A DNA stretch of 64,000 nucleotides. Origin: JBBIOU01 sp037443205. Lineage in GTDB: Bacteria > Bacteroidota > Bacteroidia > Flavobacteriales_D > UBA2798. Where the stretch lies: assembly GCA_037443205.1 (NCBI GenBank), contig JBBIOU010000003.1, forward strand, positions 80,760 to 144,759, written 5' to 3'. A program made the translations under genes and the position numbers. Positions 1 through 7,523 of this stretch are shown piece after piece (position 1 is the first letter of the stretch; the number at the start of each line of letters is the position of its first letter). Under the pieces are notes generated by a model. It worked only from the letters and a program-made list of their open reading frames with translations. It was not told where the DNA came from and did no database searches.

Positions 1-449
1 TAATACCCGTTTCTACCCAAATCGTAAATTTCTTCTTTATTACCGGTAAGCAGATGCCAGTTGGTGGTATTGATGGCATTTTTTTCTGCGTATTGTTTAA
101 GGCGGGCAATGCTGTCTCTGCGCGGGTCAACGGTAAACGACAAAATGATTATATCAACATCTTTTAATTCGGCCTGCAAACGTTTTAGTTGCGAGGTCAT
201 TTTGGGGCAAATGGTTGGGCAGGAAGTAAAAAAGAAATCGGCAACATGTATTTTGCCTTTTACTGTTTCATCACTAATAACATTACCGTCTTGATTAAAA
301 AATGAAAAAGGAGGTATTTGATGGTATATACTATCTCCGTTTGCACTGATTTGACGCGGGCCGTAATAGGGTAACTTATTGTTGTTTTTGCAGGCTGCTA
401 AAATGCTAATCAGAATAAAAATATATATGTGTATCAGGTTAGTCCTCAT
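1..449 (-). CDS. SCO1/SenC family copper chaperone lipoprotein (3' end cut by window edge)
   Basis: This is the N-terminal ~149 residues of an SCO1/SenC/PrrC protein, a thioredoxin-fold copper chaperone for the CuA centre of cytochrome c oxidase. Residues 1-20 form a lipoprotein signal ending in a lipobox (LAAC, Cys20), so it is probably tethered to a membrane. The copper-binding CxxxC is seen as Cys77-PTI-Cys81, followed by the DPxRDS stretch typical of the family. The conserved downstream histidine lies beyond the window. The ATG overlaps the end of the preceding SCO-like gene by 11 bases, so it is the last visible gene of the oxidase operon. I identified it by translating the minus strand, since it runs off the edge. 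The family call is firm; the full length is unknown. Confidence 0.9.
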   Translation of the reverse strand, partial: MRTNLIHIYIFILISILAACKNNNKLPYYGPRQISANGDSIYHQIPPFSFFNQDGNVISDETVKGKIHVADFFFTSCPTICPKMTSQLKRLQAELKDVDIIILSFTVDPRRDSIARLKQYAEKNAINTTNWHLLTGNKEEIYDLGRNGY

Positions 450-1089
450 GGTATTCTTTTTTAAGCAATCGTATTTCTTTAATTAAGGTAACTAATTCAG
501 TGCTGCGTGCCCCATCGTATATATTTCGCAGGTGTAAGTTTTTATCTATAAGCAAAACAATTCGTTCAAAAAAAAGTTTGCCGGGTTGCTGTTCATCAGG
601 CTTTTGTGTAAGTACTTTTCCTCCCATTTTTACCTGATAAAAAAAATGAGTAGTATCATTTATAAAAAACCAACGCGATGAGTCAACCTCCAGTCTTTTG
701 TGCATATTCGTAATATCCGTGGGTGCAGATGCATCCAATATATTAGATAAAAATATTACGTCTTTCATTTTTCTGTTTAGAATTACTTCTTTATAAACAG
801 CTGTTTTAAATTGCCCGATTGATATATTACAGGTATAAGGGCACGAAGCATATAAATTACAAAATACAATAATTTTACCTTTTAGAAAATTCTCATCTAT
901 AAGTAAGTGATTATTGCCGATAAAAGAAAAGCCTTTGTACGTAAAGGGCAAAGAATCGCTTTGAGTTTCGCCTAAATAAGGTAATTTTTGAAAATTATGC
1001 TTACCGGTCGAAAAAAAATAAAATAAAGAAAACGGGCCGAAAACAATAAGGGCAAATAACAACAGTTTATTGCCTTTATTTTTCAGCAT
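439..1089 (-). CDS. SCO1-like thioredoxin-fold protein, probable oxidase assembly factor
   Basis: This 216-residue protein has one N-terminal membrane segment (about residues 8-26) and a thioredoxin-like domain with the SCO copper motif Cys83-PYT-Cys87. It lies between cytochrome oxidase subunit IV (3-base gap upstream) and a second SCO gene (11-base overlap downstream), so it probably helps oxidase assembly or redox maintenance on the outer face of the membrane. Canonical SCO proteins carry a copper-ligand histidine a few residues before a Leu-Ile/Val-Asp strand. Here the matching stretch (residues 171-182) reads KLFFERIVLLID with Phe in that place and no nearby His. It may therefore be a thiol-disulfide reductase rather than a copper donor; that is inference. 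Confidence 0.82.
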   Translation of the reverse strand: MLKNKGNKLLLFALIVFGPFSLFYFFSTGKHNFQKLPYLGETQSDSLPFTYKGFSFIGNNHLLIDENFLKGKIIVFCNLYASCPYTCNISIGQFKTAVYKEVILNRKMKDVIFLSNILDASAPTDITNMHKRLEVDSSRWFFINDTTHFFYQVKMGGKVLTQKPDEQQPGKLFFERIVLLIDKNLHLRNIYDGARSTELVTLIKEIRLLKKEYHED

Positions 1090-1092
1090 AAA

Positions 1093-1467
1093 TTATTGAA
1101 ATGTTTCTAAAGTCCAGTTTACGTAAACGCCTTCTGTTAAGCAAATAAATATTAAATACAATACAAAAAGTGCATAAGGGGCAAGTATTACCCAGCGCAG
1201 CCATTTTCTTTCATCGCCCAGGTGCATAAACACCATTACGATGTAACCGGCTTTTACGATGGTTAATCCTATGTAAAATAATTTAATTCCAAACCAAATG
1301 TTTTCGCTAACGGCAGTACGCGGAAATTTAACTCCGATAAAAATTTCAACAATGGTAATTACAGTAAGAATAAGGGTTGTAATCCAAATTTTTTTGCGGA
1401 TTTTTTTTCCTTCTTCTTCGCTATGATGCGCATCCAGCGAATATTCAATTATATCGTCTCTTTCCAT
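1093..1467 (-). CDS. cytochrome c oxidase subunit IV (prokaryotic COX4 family)
   Basis: This 124-residue membrane protein has three predicted transmembrane helices (about residues 27-47, 58-79 and 92-112) and the small size of bacterial subunit IV of caa3-type heme-copper oxidases. The helix-2 region, with a KAGYIVMVFMHL-like stretch, is typical of the family. It is an accessory, non-catalytic subunit of the inner-membrane oxidase. It lies 22 bases after the second subunit III gene and 3 bases before the SCO-like gene, all on the minus strand. The usual Bacteroidota order of ctaB, two subunit III genes, subunit IV and SCO proteins supports the call. Confidence 0.88.
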   Translation of the reverse strand: MERDDIIEYSLDAHHSEEEGKKIRKKIWITTLILTVITIVEIFIGVKFPRTAVSENIWFGIKLFYIGLTIVKAGYIVMVFMHLGDERKWLRWVILAPYALFVLYLIFICLTEGVYVNWTLETFQ

Positions 1468-1489
1468 AGGAGTGGGTTTTGGTTTTTAA

Positions 1490-2260
1490 TTATAGTAAGT
1501 AGAAGAACGTAAATACAAATACCCATACCAGGTCAACGAAGTGCCAGTATAAGCCTGCTTTTTCTACCATTTCGTAGTGCCCGCGTTTGTGATATACGCC
1601 TTGTATTACCTGAATTAATACAATGATATTGATAATTACCCCGCTAAACACGTGAAAGCCGTGAAATCCGGTAATAAAGAAAAAAAACATTCCATAATGT
1701 TGAGGGCCGGGAGCACCAAGCATCACGTAGCCGTGTTCGTCATACATCAAAGCGCCTGTGGCATCGCGCATGGGAGCGAATGAATTATACCAAAGCGTAG
1801 CATTATCTCCATCAGGACCAAACTCCCAAAAAATACCGTTAGGCCCGGCTAAAAAAGTACTCCATTCCCAGGCTTGCGAACCTAAAAATATTATTCCTCC
1901 TACTACGGTTAATCCCAACCATTTTACTACTCCTTTTTTGTCCATTCTATGCCCGGCTTCTACAGCAAGCACCATAGTTACCGATGACACTATAAGAATA
2001 AAGGTCATCAAGGCTACGTAAAGCAATGGTAAATGAGCGTGGGTAAACGGAAAGTGTGTAAAAACCTGTTCGCTCGAAGGCCAGTCACCGGTGTATGCAT
2101 GACGGTGAAATCCATAAGCCGTAAGCAATCCTCCAAAGGTTAAAGCATCTGAAACCAAGAAGAACCACATCATTAATTTTCCGTAGCTTACGCTAAACGG
2201 AGAACCTTTGCCGCCCCAAAGGGTTGCCTGATCAATTTGTTTGGTAGCGTGTCCTGCCAT
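1490..2260 (-). CDS. ctaE: cytochrome c oxidase subunit III (second copy)
   Basis: This 256-residue multi-span protein belongs to the heme-copper oxidase subunit III family. Signature stretches include the N-terminal WFFLVSDALTFGG helix, the QAWEW motif, the GFHGFHVFSG helix and the C-terminal YWHFVDLVWVFVF helix. A hydrophilic insert of about 45 residues (roughly 135-180) separates the third and fourth helices. It is an inner-membrane subunit that stabilises the catalytic subunit I. It is the second of two subunit III paralogues, 27 bases downstream of the first, which is common in this phylum. It resembles caa3 subunit III more closely than its neighbour does. Confidence 0.93.
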   Translation of the reverse strand: MAGHATKQIDQATLWGGKGSPFSVSYGKLMMWFFLVSDALTFGGLLTAYGFHRHAYTGDWPSSEQVFTHFPFTHAHLPLLYVALMTFILIVSSVTMVLAVEAGHRMDKKGVVKWLGLTVVGGIIFLGSQAWEWSTFLAGPNGIFWEFGPDGDNATLWYNSFAPMRDATGALMYDEHGYVMLGAPGPQHYGMFFFFITGFHGFHVFSGVIINIIVLIQVIQGVYHKRGHYEMVEKAGLYWHFVDLVWVFVFTFFYLL

Positions 2261-2287
2261 AAGTTGATATGAGAATTTGCTGCAAGT

Positions 2288-3043
2288 TTAATGAATAAAT
2301 TGTAAAAACACATATAAAAATATCCATAGCAAGCCTAAAAAATGCCAGTAGGTTGCCAACAAATTAATTTTCAGGTAGTTTTGGTTATTTAGAGTGTTTC
2401 TAAAGGATTTTATCAAAATTACGGATAAGTATATCATACCTCCCAGCAAATGCAGTAAATGCATAAAAGTAAGCAAATAAATAAATGAACTGGCAGTGTT
2501 TCGGTATAGTTTTAATTTATCGTAATGTTCTTTCAATAATTCTTCACCGGTATCGAAATAAAGTTTGCCGTTTTCGTAAATAAGTTCGCGGTTATTGAAA
2601 GATAAGGTAAAATCTTTGCCATACTCACCTTTTACAAAAAACTTATCGGGGTTCTCTCTGTCCATTATGGTATCTGTAAAAAAACAGCCTCTTGCCATGA
2701 GTTGTTTCCAGGCTATATACTGCGAAACACTAAAAGCCAATCCCGATACAAAAGCCAACAGCAGGTAACTTTTAATGTGTTGCCTGTGATTTTTTTTTGT
2801 GGCATTTACGGCCAAAATAAGTGCCAGGCTGCCTGCTATTACAAATACGGTACTGATTAAAAACTGTACCGGTAAATTTATGTTCACCCAAAAACTTCCT
2901 CCTTTAGACACAATATAGGCACTGGTAAAACCTCCAAACAGCATAATAATGCTGATAATGCCAATCCACAATAAGTTTTTAGATGCTTTAATTTGTTTTT
3001 CTTCAGTTGATAAATAAGACGCTTGCAGATTGTCATCACTCAT
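2288..3043 (-). CDS. cytochrome c oxidase subunit III (first copy)
   Basis: A 251-residue subunit III-family membrane protein with about five transmembrane helices. Recognisable features are the MLFGGFTSAYIV helix near the N-terminus, the FSVSQYIAWKQL stretch, the FMHLLHLLGG helix and the C-terminal YWHFLGLLWIFLY helix. A soluble insert of about 55 residues (roughly 120-178) interrupts the core and is rich in charged residues. It is 6 bases after ctaB and 27 before the second subunit III gene. The two copies are diverged rather than a recent duplication. It is probably a structural subunit of the same oxidase. Confidence 0.88.
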   Translation of the reverse strand: MSDDNLQASYLSTEEKQIKASKNLLWIGIISIIMLFGGFTSAYIVSKGGSFWVNINLPVQFLISTVFVIAGSLALILAVNATKKNHRQHIKSYLLLAFVSGLAFSVSQYIAWKQLMARGCFFTDTIMDRENPDKFFVKGEYGKDFTLSFNNRELIYENGKLYFDTGEELLKEHYDKLKLYRNTASSFIYLLTFMHLLHLLGGMIYLSVILIKSFRNTLNNQNYLKINLLATYWHFLGLLWIFLYVFLQFIH

Positions 3044-3049
3044 AATTCC

Positions 3050-3973
3050 TTAAATTTTATCAATTACATAAATAAACTGCACGATAGGTAAGTAAACAAA
3101 AGAAACAAACATTAGTTTACGTGCGTCTTTGATGTCTTGCGTTAAATGCAAAGTATATGCATAGCGGTAAAAAACAAATCCGCAAAACATGCAAACAATT
3201 AAAGACCAAACACCCGAAATATTGGCCACCCAGGGTAAAGCAGAGGCAATAATCATGGCGGCCGTATAAACTAATATCTGAAAACTACTGGATGGATTTC
3301 TGCCAAATTTGGAAGGTAATAAGCGATAGCCAGCCAGGCGGTAATCGTCATCCAGCACCCAGGCTATTGCCCAAAAATGCGGAAACTGCCACATAAACTG
3401 CACTAAAAATAATATGCCCGGTGTAAGCCCAAAAACACCTGTAGAGGCTACATAACCCAACATTGGTGGGATGGCTCCCGGAAAAGCTCCTACAAAAACG
3501 GCCCAAGGACTGATGCGTTTCATCGGGGTATATACAACTACATAAGTAAACAATGCAAAAAAACCCAAAACAGCACTCAAAGGGTTTATTAGATACAGTA
3601 AATACAATCCCGCTACTCCCTGAATAAGCGATAAAACAAGTGCTTCATTTATGCTTAAAGTATGTTTAACCAAGGGACGGTTTTGTGTACGTTTCATCAG
3701 TTTATCGTATTCACGTTCTAAAATTTGATTTAAACCGTTAGAGCACCCGGTAACTAAAAATCCCCCTCCTATCAGTAATAAAAAATGCTGCAAATTAAAT
3801 ACGCTCCCTATCAAATAACCTGATGTGGCTGATATTACCACTAACACCGATAGCCTGAGTTTGGTTAAAACAGCATACTCCTTTAAACGTAACCCCAAAC
3901 TGATTTTAGGCTCTGCTATACCGTAGCTTTTATAATTCAAAATTTTAATTTTTGGCAAAATTACACAAAACAT
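3050..3973 (-). CDS. ctaB: protoheme IX farnesyltransferase (heme O synthase)
   Basis: This 307-residue UbiA-superfamily enzyme transfers a farnesyl group to heme B to give heme O for cytochrome oxidases. The first Asp-rich/Asn motif appears as NGLNQILEREYDKLMKRT followed by QNRPL. The second appears as DDDYRLAGYRLLP. About eight hydrophobic helices place it in the inner membrane. It is the first visible gene of the minus-strand oxidase assembly operon, 6 bases before the first subunit III gene. The start is the only ATG upstream of the conserved domain; it gives a ~30-residue leader, which is a little long, so a non-ATG start further in is possible. Confidence 0.94.
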   Translation of the reverse strand: MFCVILPKIKILNYKSYGIAEPKISLGLRLKEYAVLTKLRLSVLVVISATSGYLIGSVFNLQHFLLLIGGGFLVTGCSNGLNQILEREYDKLMKRTQNRPLVKHTLSINEALVLSLIQGVAGLYLLYLINPLSAVLGFFALFTYVVVYTPMKRISPWAVFVGAFPGAIPPMLGYVASTGVFGLTPGILFLVQFMWQFPHFWAIAWVLDDDYRLAGYRLLPSKFGRNPSSSFQILVYTAAMIIASALPWVANISGVWSLIVCMFCGFVFYRYAYTLHLTQDIKDARKLMFVSFVYLPIVQFIYVIDKI

Positions 3974-4007
3974 ATTTATTTATTACCGCTAAATAATGCT
4001 TTGTTTT

Positions 4008-4067
4008 ATCCCGCATTAGGCATTAGCATGCGTAATGCTCACCTGATGGCGGATAACCCAAATCCCA
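4008..4067 (+). repeat. 60-bp dispersed repeat A, left copy (inverted relative to 8511-8570)
   Basis: Positions 4008-4067 match the reverse complement of 8511-8570 at 56 of 60 positions by direct alignment. The core is a hairpin with arms CATTAGGCAT and ATGCGTAATG around TAGC (one mismatch here; perfect in the other copy). The two copies face each other and enclose the secreted-protein pair and the arsenic operon. No coding sequence overlaps it. The rest of the gap 3974-4266 shows nothing else I can name. Confidence 0.85.
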
Positions 4068-4266
4068 CCCCTTTGCCAAAGCACTCAGCATTAGAATATT
4101 GACAAAGTTTAAATTATATACTTACTGCTTAAGCCCGGAATACTTGCTTATGGCTGTGAATTATATTGTAAATTTGAAATGAAATGTTTGTAAACAACCT
4201 GCCGGATTGTTATTCAAACAAAAAATTTAATTTATAAAGCATATGTTAAATGCAATAATTAACTAA

Positions 4267-4845
4267 ATGTATAAATCTATTTCTTTTACTGCACTTTGTT
4301 TTATTTTGTTTACAAGCTCTCTCTTTGCCCAGGAAAAACTGGAAAAAGAAAGCCGGGTAAAATCTAAAAATGTTCCCTCAAATGCTGTTTCGTTTATAGA
4401 CACGTTAAACTTAAATATTTGTGTAACGTGGTATCGTGAAACAGACATAAATTCGGTAAAATATGAAGCTAAGTTTATTTATAAACGCAAAAAATACAGC
4501 GTTGAGTTTGATTCGCTGGGCAACATTGAAGATATTGAGATTAAAATTTTACACACCGATCTTGATTCAAACCTGGCCTTGTCCATTAACACACAACTGA
4601 GTAAAAACTGTACCAAGCACAAAATCATTAAAGTTCAAAAACAACTAAGCGGCATGGCCAGCGATTTATCATACTCCTTAAAAACCGGTAAACTTAATGA
4701 TGGAATGATTATCAAATACGAAATAGTTGCAAAATGTAAACAAAATAAAAAAGTTAATTTGTTTGAATATTTATTCAACAGCAAGGGACTAATAGAAAAA
4801 ACTTCAAAAATTATATTTAAAAAAAGCAGCCATCTTGAATACTAA
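4267..4845 (+). CDS. secreted protein of unknown function, paired with an outer-membrane barrel protein
   Basis: I do not recognise the family. The 192-residue protein has a clear signal peptide (about residues 1-21, ending in SLFAQ), so it is exported. The mature part has alternating beta-like strands, lysine and serine content and two Cys (Cys52 in NICVTW and one in SKNCTK), with no catalytic motif. The FDSLGNIEDIEI stretch resembles PepSY-like or beta-lactamase-inhibitor-like periplasmic folds, but this is weak. Its last 11 bases overlap the start of the following DUF2490-like barrel gene, which suggests co-translation and a joint role at the outer membrane. Confidence 0.72.
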   Translation: MYKSISFTALCFILFTSSLFAQEKLEKESRVKSKNVPSNAVSFIDTLNLNICVTWYRETDINSVKYEAKFIYKRKKYSVEFDSLGNIEDIEIKILHTDLDSNLALSINTQLSKNCTKHKIIKVQKQLSGMASDLSYSLKTGKLNDGMIIKYEIVAKCKQNKKVNLFEYLFNSKGLIEKTSKIIFKKSSHLEY

Positions 4846-5518
4846 AGTTATATATTGCTTTTTTGTTTCTCTTGTTTTTGCAAATGCAATATGGGGGCAA
4901 AAATATTCTCAAACCGGAATATTGCCCTCGATTAATTTTAACATGAAATTAAAAAATGATTGGTCGCTAAATGCAAAAATAGAATCGCGAGTAATTTTTT
5001 ATCAGAAAAAGGGCTTAGATGTAAACACTGATTATAATTATGAACTAAGCGATTTTTTGTTGATGGGAGCTAAAAAAGTGGGTTTAAACTCGCGACTTTC
5101 TACAGGATATCTTATGCGATTTGAAGAAATCAACTTTGTACAACGCTTTTTACAGCAAGTTGTTATTATTCAAAAATTATCAGGGCTTCGTTTAGCACAC
5201 AGACTTTTATGCGATCAAACATTTTCAGAAACAGCCACTCCCGAATTCAGATTCAGATACCGCATAACCGGAGAGTTGCCATTGAACGGAACCTCAGTAG
5301 ACCCGGGAGAATTTTATCTAAAAATTAATAACGAATACATTAACAGTTTACAAGCCGGAACATACGACCTTGAAATTCGCGCAATACCTCTGCTAGGTTA
5401 TGATATTTTAAATCAATATAAAATTGAAACAGGATTAGATTATAGAATAAGTACATTTTTAAACCAAAATACACAACAGGTTTACTGGTTTACGTTAAGT
5501 GTTTTTATTGAAATTTAA
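4835..5518 (+). CDS. DUF2490-like outer-membrane beta-barrel protein
   Basis: This 227-residue protein starts with a signal peptide ending in WGQ and continues as amphipathic beta strands, ending in an aromatic strand (YWFTLSVFIEI), as in outer-membrane barrels. The pattern of alternating strands with LSTGYLMRFEE and AHRLLCDQTF, near an FRFRYRI strand, fits DUF2490. The only usable start is TTG at 4835, which overlaps the end of the previous gene by 11 bases; the signal peptide begins directly after it, which supports this start. Function is unknown. It forms a two-gene unit with the secreted protein before it, ahead of the arsenic operon. Confidence 0.72.
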   Translation: MNTKVIYCFFVSLVFANAIWGQKYSQTGILPSINFNMKLKNDWSLNAKIESRVIFYQKKGLDVNTDYNYELSDFLLMGAKKVGLNSRLSTGYLMRFEEINFVQRFLQQVVIIQKLSGLRLAHRLLCDQTFSETATPEFRFRYRITGELPLNGTSVDPGEFYLKINNEYINSLQAGTYDLEIRAIPLLGYDILNQYKIETGLDYRISTFLNQNTQQVYWFTLSVFIEI

Positions 5519-5606
5519 CAACCCTGTTTTACAAAAGATTTATTTATCCATAAACACATCATTTACAATTCACATCATCTATAAATCAAAAAGTGCAAAA
5601 ATATTT

Positions 5607-5643
5607 TTGACAGCGTAAATTATTTATCGTAATATTGCAATAT
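5607..5643 (+). promoter_or_regulatory. ars promoter with overlapping ArsR operator palindrome
   Basis: A TTG (-33-like) at 5607-5609 lies 20 bases before TAATATTG (5630-5637), a near match to the Bacteroidota -7 box TAnnTTTG. The -7 box lies inside dyad symmetry: a perfect 12-base palindrome ATATTGCAATAT at 5632-5643, and a wider 16-base imperfect dyad centred on AATATT at 5626-5641. ArsR-family operators are commonly such AT-rich dyads, so repressor binding here would block the promoter. The arsR start is 14 bases downstream. Confidence 0.6.
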
Positions 5644-5656
5644 AAAAATATAAATT

Positions 5657-5989
5657 ATGGGGGCTACAAAAACCGAACATTTTACCGATAAGCAAAACGA
5701 AATTGCTACTATAGCTAAAGCCCTGGGGCATCCTGCCAGGGTTGCCATTATTGAATATTTACTGAAAGTAGACGCTTGCATTTGCGGTGACATTGTTAAC
5801 GAATTGCCCCTGGCACAACCTACCGTTTCGCAACATTTAAAAGAACTTAAATCAGCCGGGCTAATCAAGGGAGAAATTGAAGGTAATGCTATTTGCTACT
5901 GTATTGACGAAAAAAATATTTATAAAATACTCAATTATTTTATGTCTGTTTCAAATAAACTAAATAAAAAAAAGAAAAACTGTTGTTAA
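5657..5989 (+). CDS. arsR: ArsR-family arsenic-responsive transcriptional repressor
   Basis: A 110-residue winged-helix regulator. The helix-turn-helix is QPTVSQHLKELKSAGL (about residues 54-69), followed by the wing. Cys41-Ile-Cys43 lies at the same place as the CVC metal site of classical ArsR. A second pair is Cys80-Tyr-Cys82, and the chain ends in vicinal Cys109-Cys110. Such proteins repress their own operon and release DNA when As(III) or Sb(III) binds the thiols. The dyad overlapping the promoter just upstream fits autoregulation. It is followed at 19 bases by the DUF6428-like gene and then acr3. Confidence 0.92.
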   Translation: MGATKTEHFTDKQNEIATIAKALGHPARVAIIEYLLKVDACICGDIVNELPLAQPTVSQHLKELKSAGLIKGEIEGNAICYCIDEKNIYKILNYFMSVSNKLNKKKKNCC

Positions 5990-6008
5990 TTCTTTAAACC
6001 ATTTCATT

Positions 6009-6476
6009 ATGAAACTTGCAGCCATCAAGAACATCTTGCCAAACTTAGAAAGAGTAGAATTTCAATTACCCAATGGAAATTTTGTGCCCGAACATTTTCA
6101 TGTAACAGAAGTAGGCATTATAACCAAACACTTTATTGACTGCGGAGGAACCGTAAGACAAGAAAAACTTGTTAATTTTCAATTGTGGAATGCCAACGAT
6201 TTTGAGCATCGCTTAAAACCGCAAAAACTACTTCATATTATTAACCTTTCTGAAAAAATATTGGGTATTGAAGACCTTGAAATTGAAGTAGAATATCAGG
6301 CAGATACTATCGGTAAATACGGACTGGAATTTAACGGTAATCATTTTGTACTTATTCCAAAACAAACAGCTTGCCTGGCAGCCGATTCCTGTGGTATACC
6401 GCAAGAAAAACATAAAATCAACCTTTCAGAATTAAAATCTAAAAATACCTGCAAGCCCGGCAGCGGCTGTTGCTGA
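6009..6476 (+). CDS. DUF6428-like cysteine-tailed protein of the ars operon
   Basis: This 155-residue cytoplasmic protein (no signal or membrane segment) resembles, from memory, the DUF6428 family found in ars operons of this phylum: the N-terminal part has LPNGNFVPEHFHVTEVG, then TKHFIDCGGT and VNFQLW. It has six cysteines (45, 122, 128, 148, 154, 155) and ends in GSGCC. His-rich and Cys-rich patches suggest binding of a soft metal or metalloid. It lies between arsR (19 bases) and acr3 (12 bases). Its biochemical role is not established as far as I know. By analogy with ArsD, whose vicinal cysteines pass As(III) to the pump, it could be an arsenite chaperone or sensor; that is inference. Confidence 0.75.
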   Translation: MKLAAIKNILPNLERVEFQLPNGNFVPEHFHVTEVGIITKHFIDCGGTVRQEKLVNFQLWNANDFEHRLKPQKLLHIINLSEKILGIEDLEIEVEYQADTIGKYGLEFNGNHFVLIPKQTACLAADSCGIPQEKHKINLSELKSKNTCKPGSGCC

Positions 6477-6488
6477 TAATAATTTAGT

Positions 6489-7523
6489 ATGCAGCCTCAA
6501 TTAAAATTTTTAGACAAATACCTCCCCCTTTGGATTTTCCTTGCAATGACAACCGGTGTTGCATTGGGTTATTTCTTTACGGATATTCAAACTGTTTTTG
6601 AAAAATTATCGGTGGGTACAACCAACATACCCCTGGCTATCGGCTTAATTCTTATGATGTATCCTCCCCTGGCTAAGGTTGACTATTCATTATTGCCCAA
6701 AGCATTAATGGATAAAAAAGCTATGATGCTTTCATTGTTTTTAAATTGGATGATCGGGCCTGTATTAATGTTTGTGTTGGCCATAATATTTTTACGCAAC
6801 GAACCCGATTATATGGTGGGGTTAATTCTGATTGGTTTAGCCCGTTGCATAGCCATGGTAATTGTATGGAACGACCTGGCAAAAGGCAATCGCGAATATG
6901 CAGCCTTATTGGTAGCATTAAACAGTCTTTTTCAGCTTTTAACTTACAGTTTGTATGCCTGGTTGTTTATTACCGTTTTACCACCCAAATTAGGTTTAGG
7001 TAATTTTAATATGGTTGTGCCGATTAACGAGGTTGTACAAAGTGTATTTATTTATTTGGGGATACCTTTTTTAGCAGGATTTTTAAGCAGAAAAATTTTA
7101 ATACAATCAAAAGGCTTAAACTGGTACAATACCCAATTCATACCTAAAATATCTCCGCTTACTTTGTATGCGCTGCTTTTTACCATTGTTTGTATGTTTA
7201 GTTTAAAAGGCAATAAAATTTTAGAACTACCTTTAGATGTGTTTAAAGTAGCTGTACCATTAATAATTTATTTTATATTAATGTTTTTTGTAAGTTTTTT
7301 TATTAATAAAAGCCTTCGTTTACCTTACGATAAAAATGCGGCTATTTCATTTACGGCTACCGGAAATAATTTTGAACTGGCCATTGCAGTTGCCATTGCA
7401 GTTTTTGGAGTTCATTCGGCACAGGCATTTGCCGGGGTTATAGGCCCATTGATAGAAGTGCCTGTTTTAATTGTTTTAGTAAAAGTAAGTTTGTTTCTTA
7501 AACATAAATTTTATTCGCAATGA
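6489..7523 (+). CDS. acr3: ACR3-family arsenite efflux permease
   Basis: A 344-residue protein of about ten transmembrane helices in the inner membrane, exporting As(III) and driven by the proton gradient. The family signature IGLARCIAMVIVWNDLA includes the conserved helix-4 cysteine (Cys120) needed for transport. The conserved late glutamate is in GPLIEVPVLI. It follows the DUF6428-like gene by 12 bases and overlaps the metallophosphoesterase start by 4 bases (ATGA). No arsC arsenate reductase is visible in this window, so arsenate reduction must be supplied elsewhere, or the operon deals only with arsenite. Confidence 0.96.
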   Translation: MQPQLKFLDKYLPLWIFLAMTTGVALGYFFTDIQTVFEKLSVGTTNIPLAIGLILMMYPPLAKVDYSLLPKALMDKKAMMLSLFLNWMIGPVLMFVLAIIFLRNEPDYMVGLILIGLARCIAMVIVWNDLAKGNREYAALLVALNSLFQLLTYSLYAWLFITVLPPKLGLGNFNMVVPINEVVQSVFIYLGIPFLAGFLSRKILIQSKGLNWYNTQFIPKISPLTLYALLFTIVCMFSLKGNKILELPLDVFKVAVPLIIYFILMFFVSFFINKSLRLPYDKNAAISFTATGNNFELAIAVAIAVFGVHSAQAFAGVIGPLIEVPVLIVLVKVSLFLKHKFYSQ

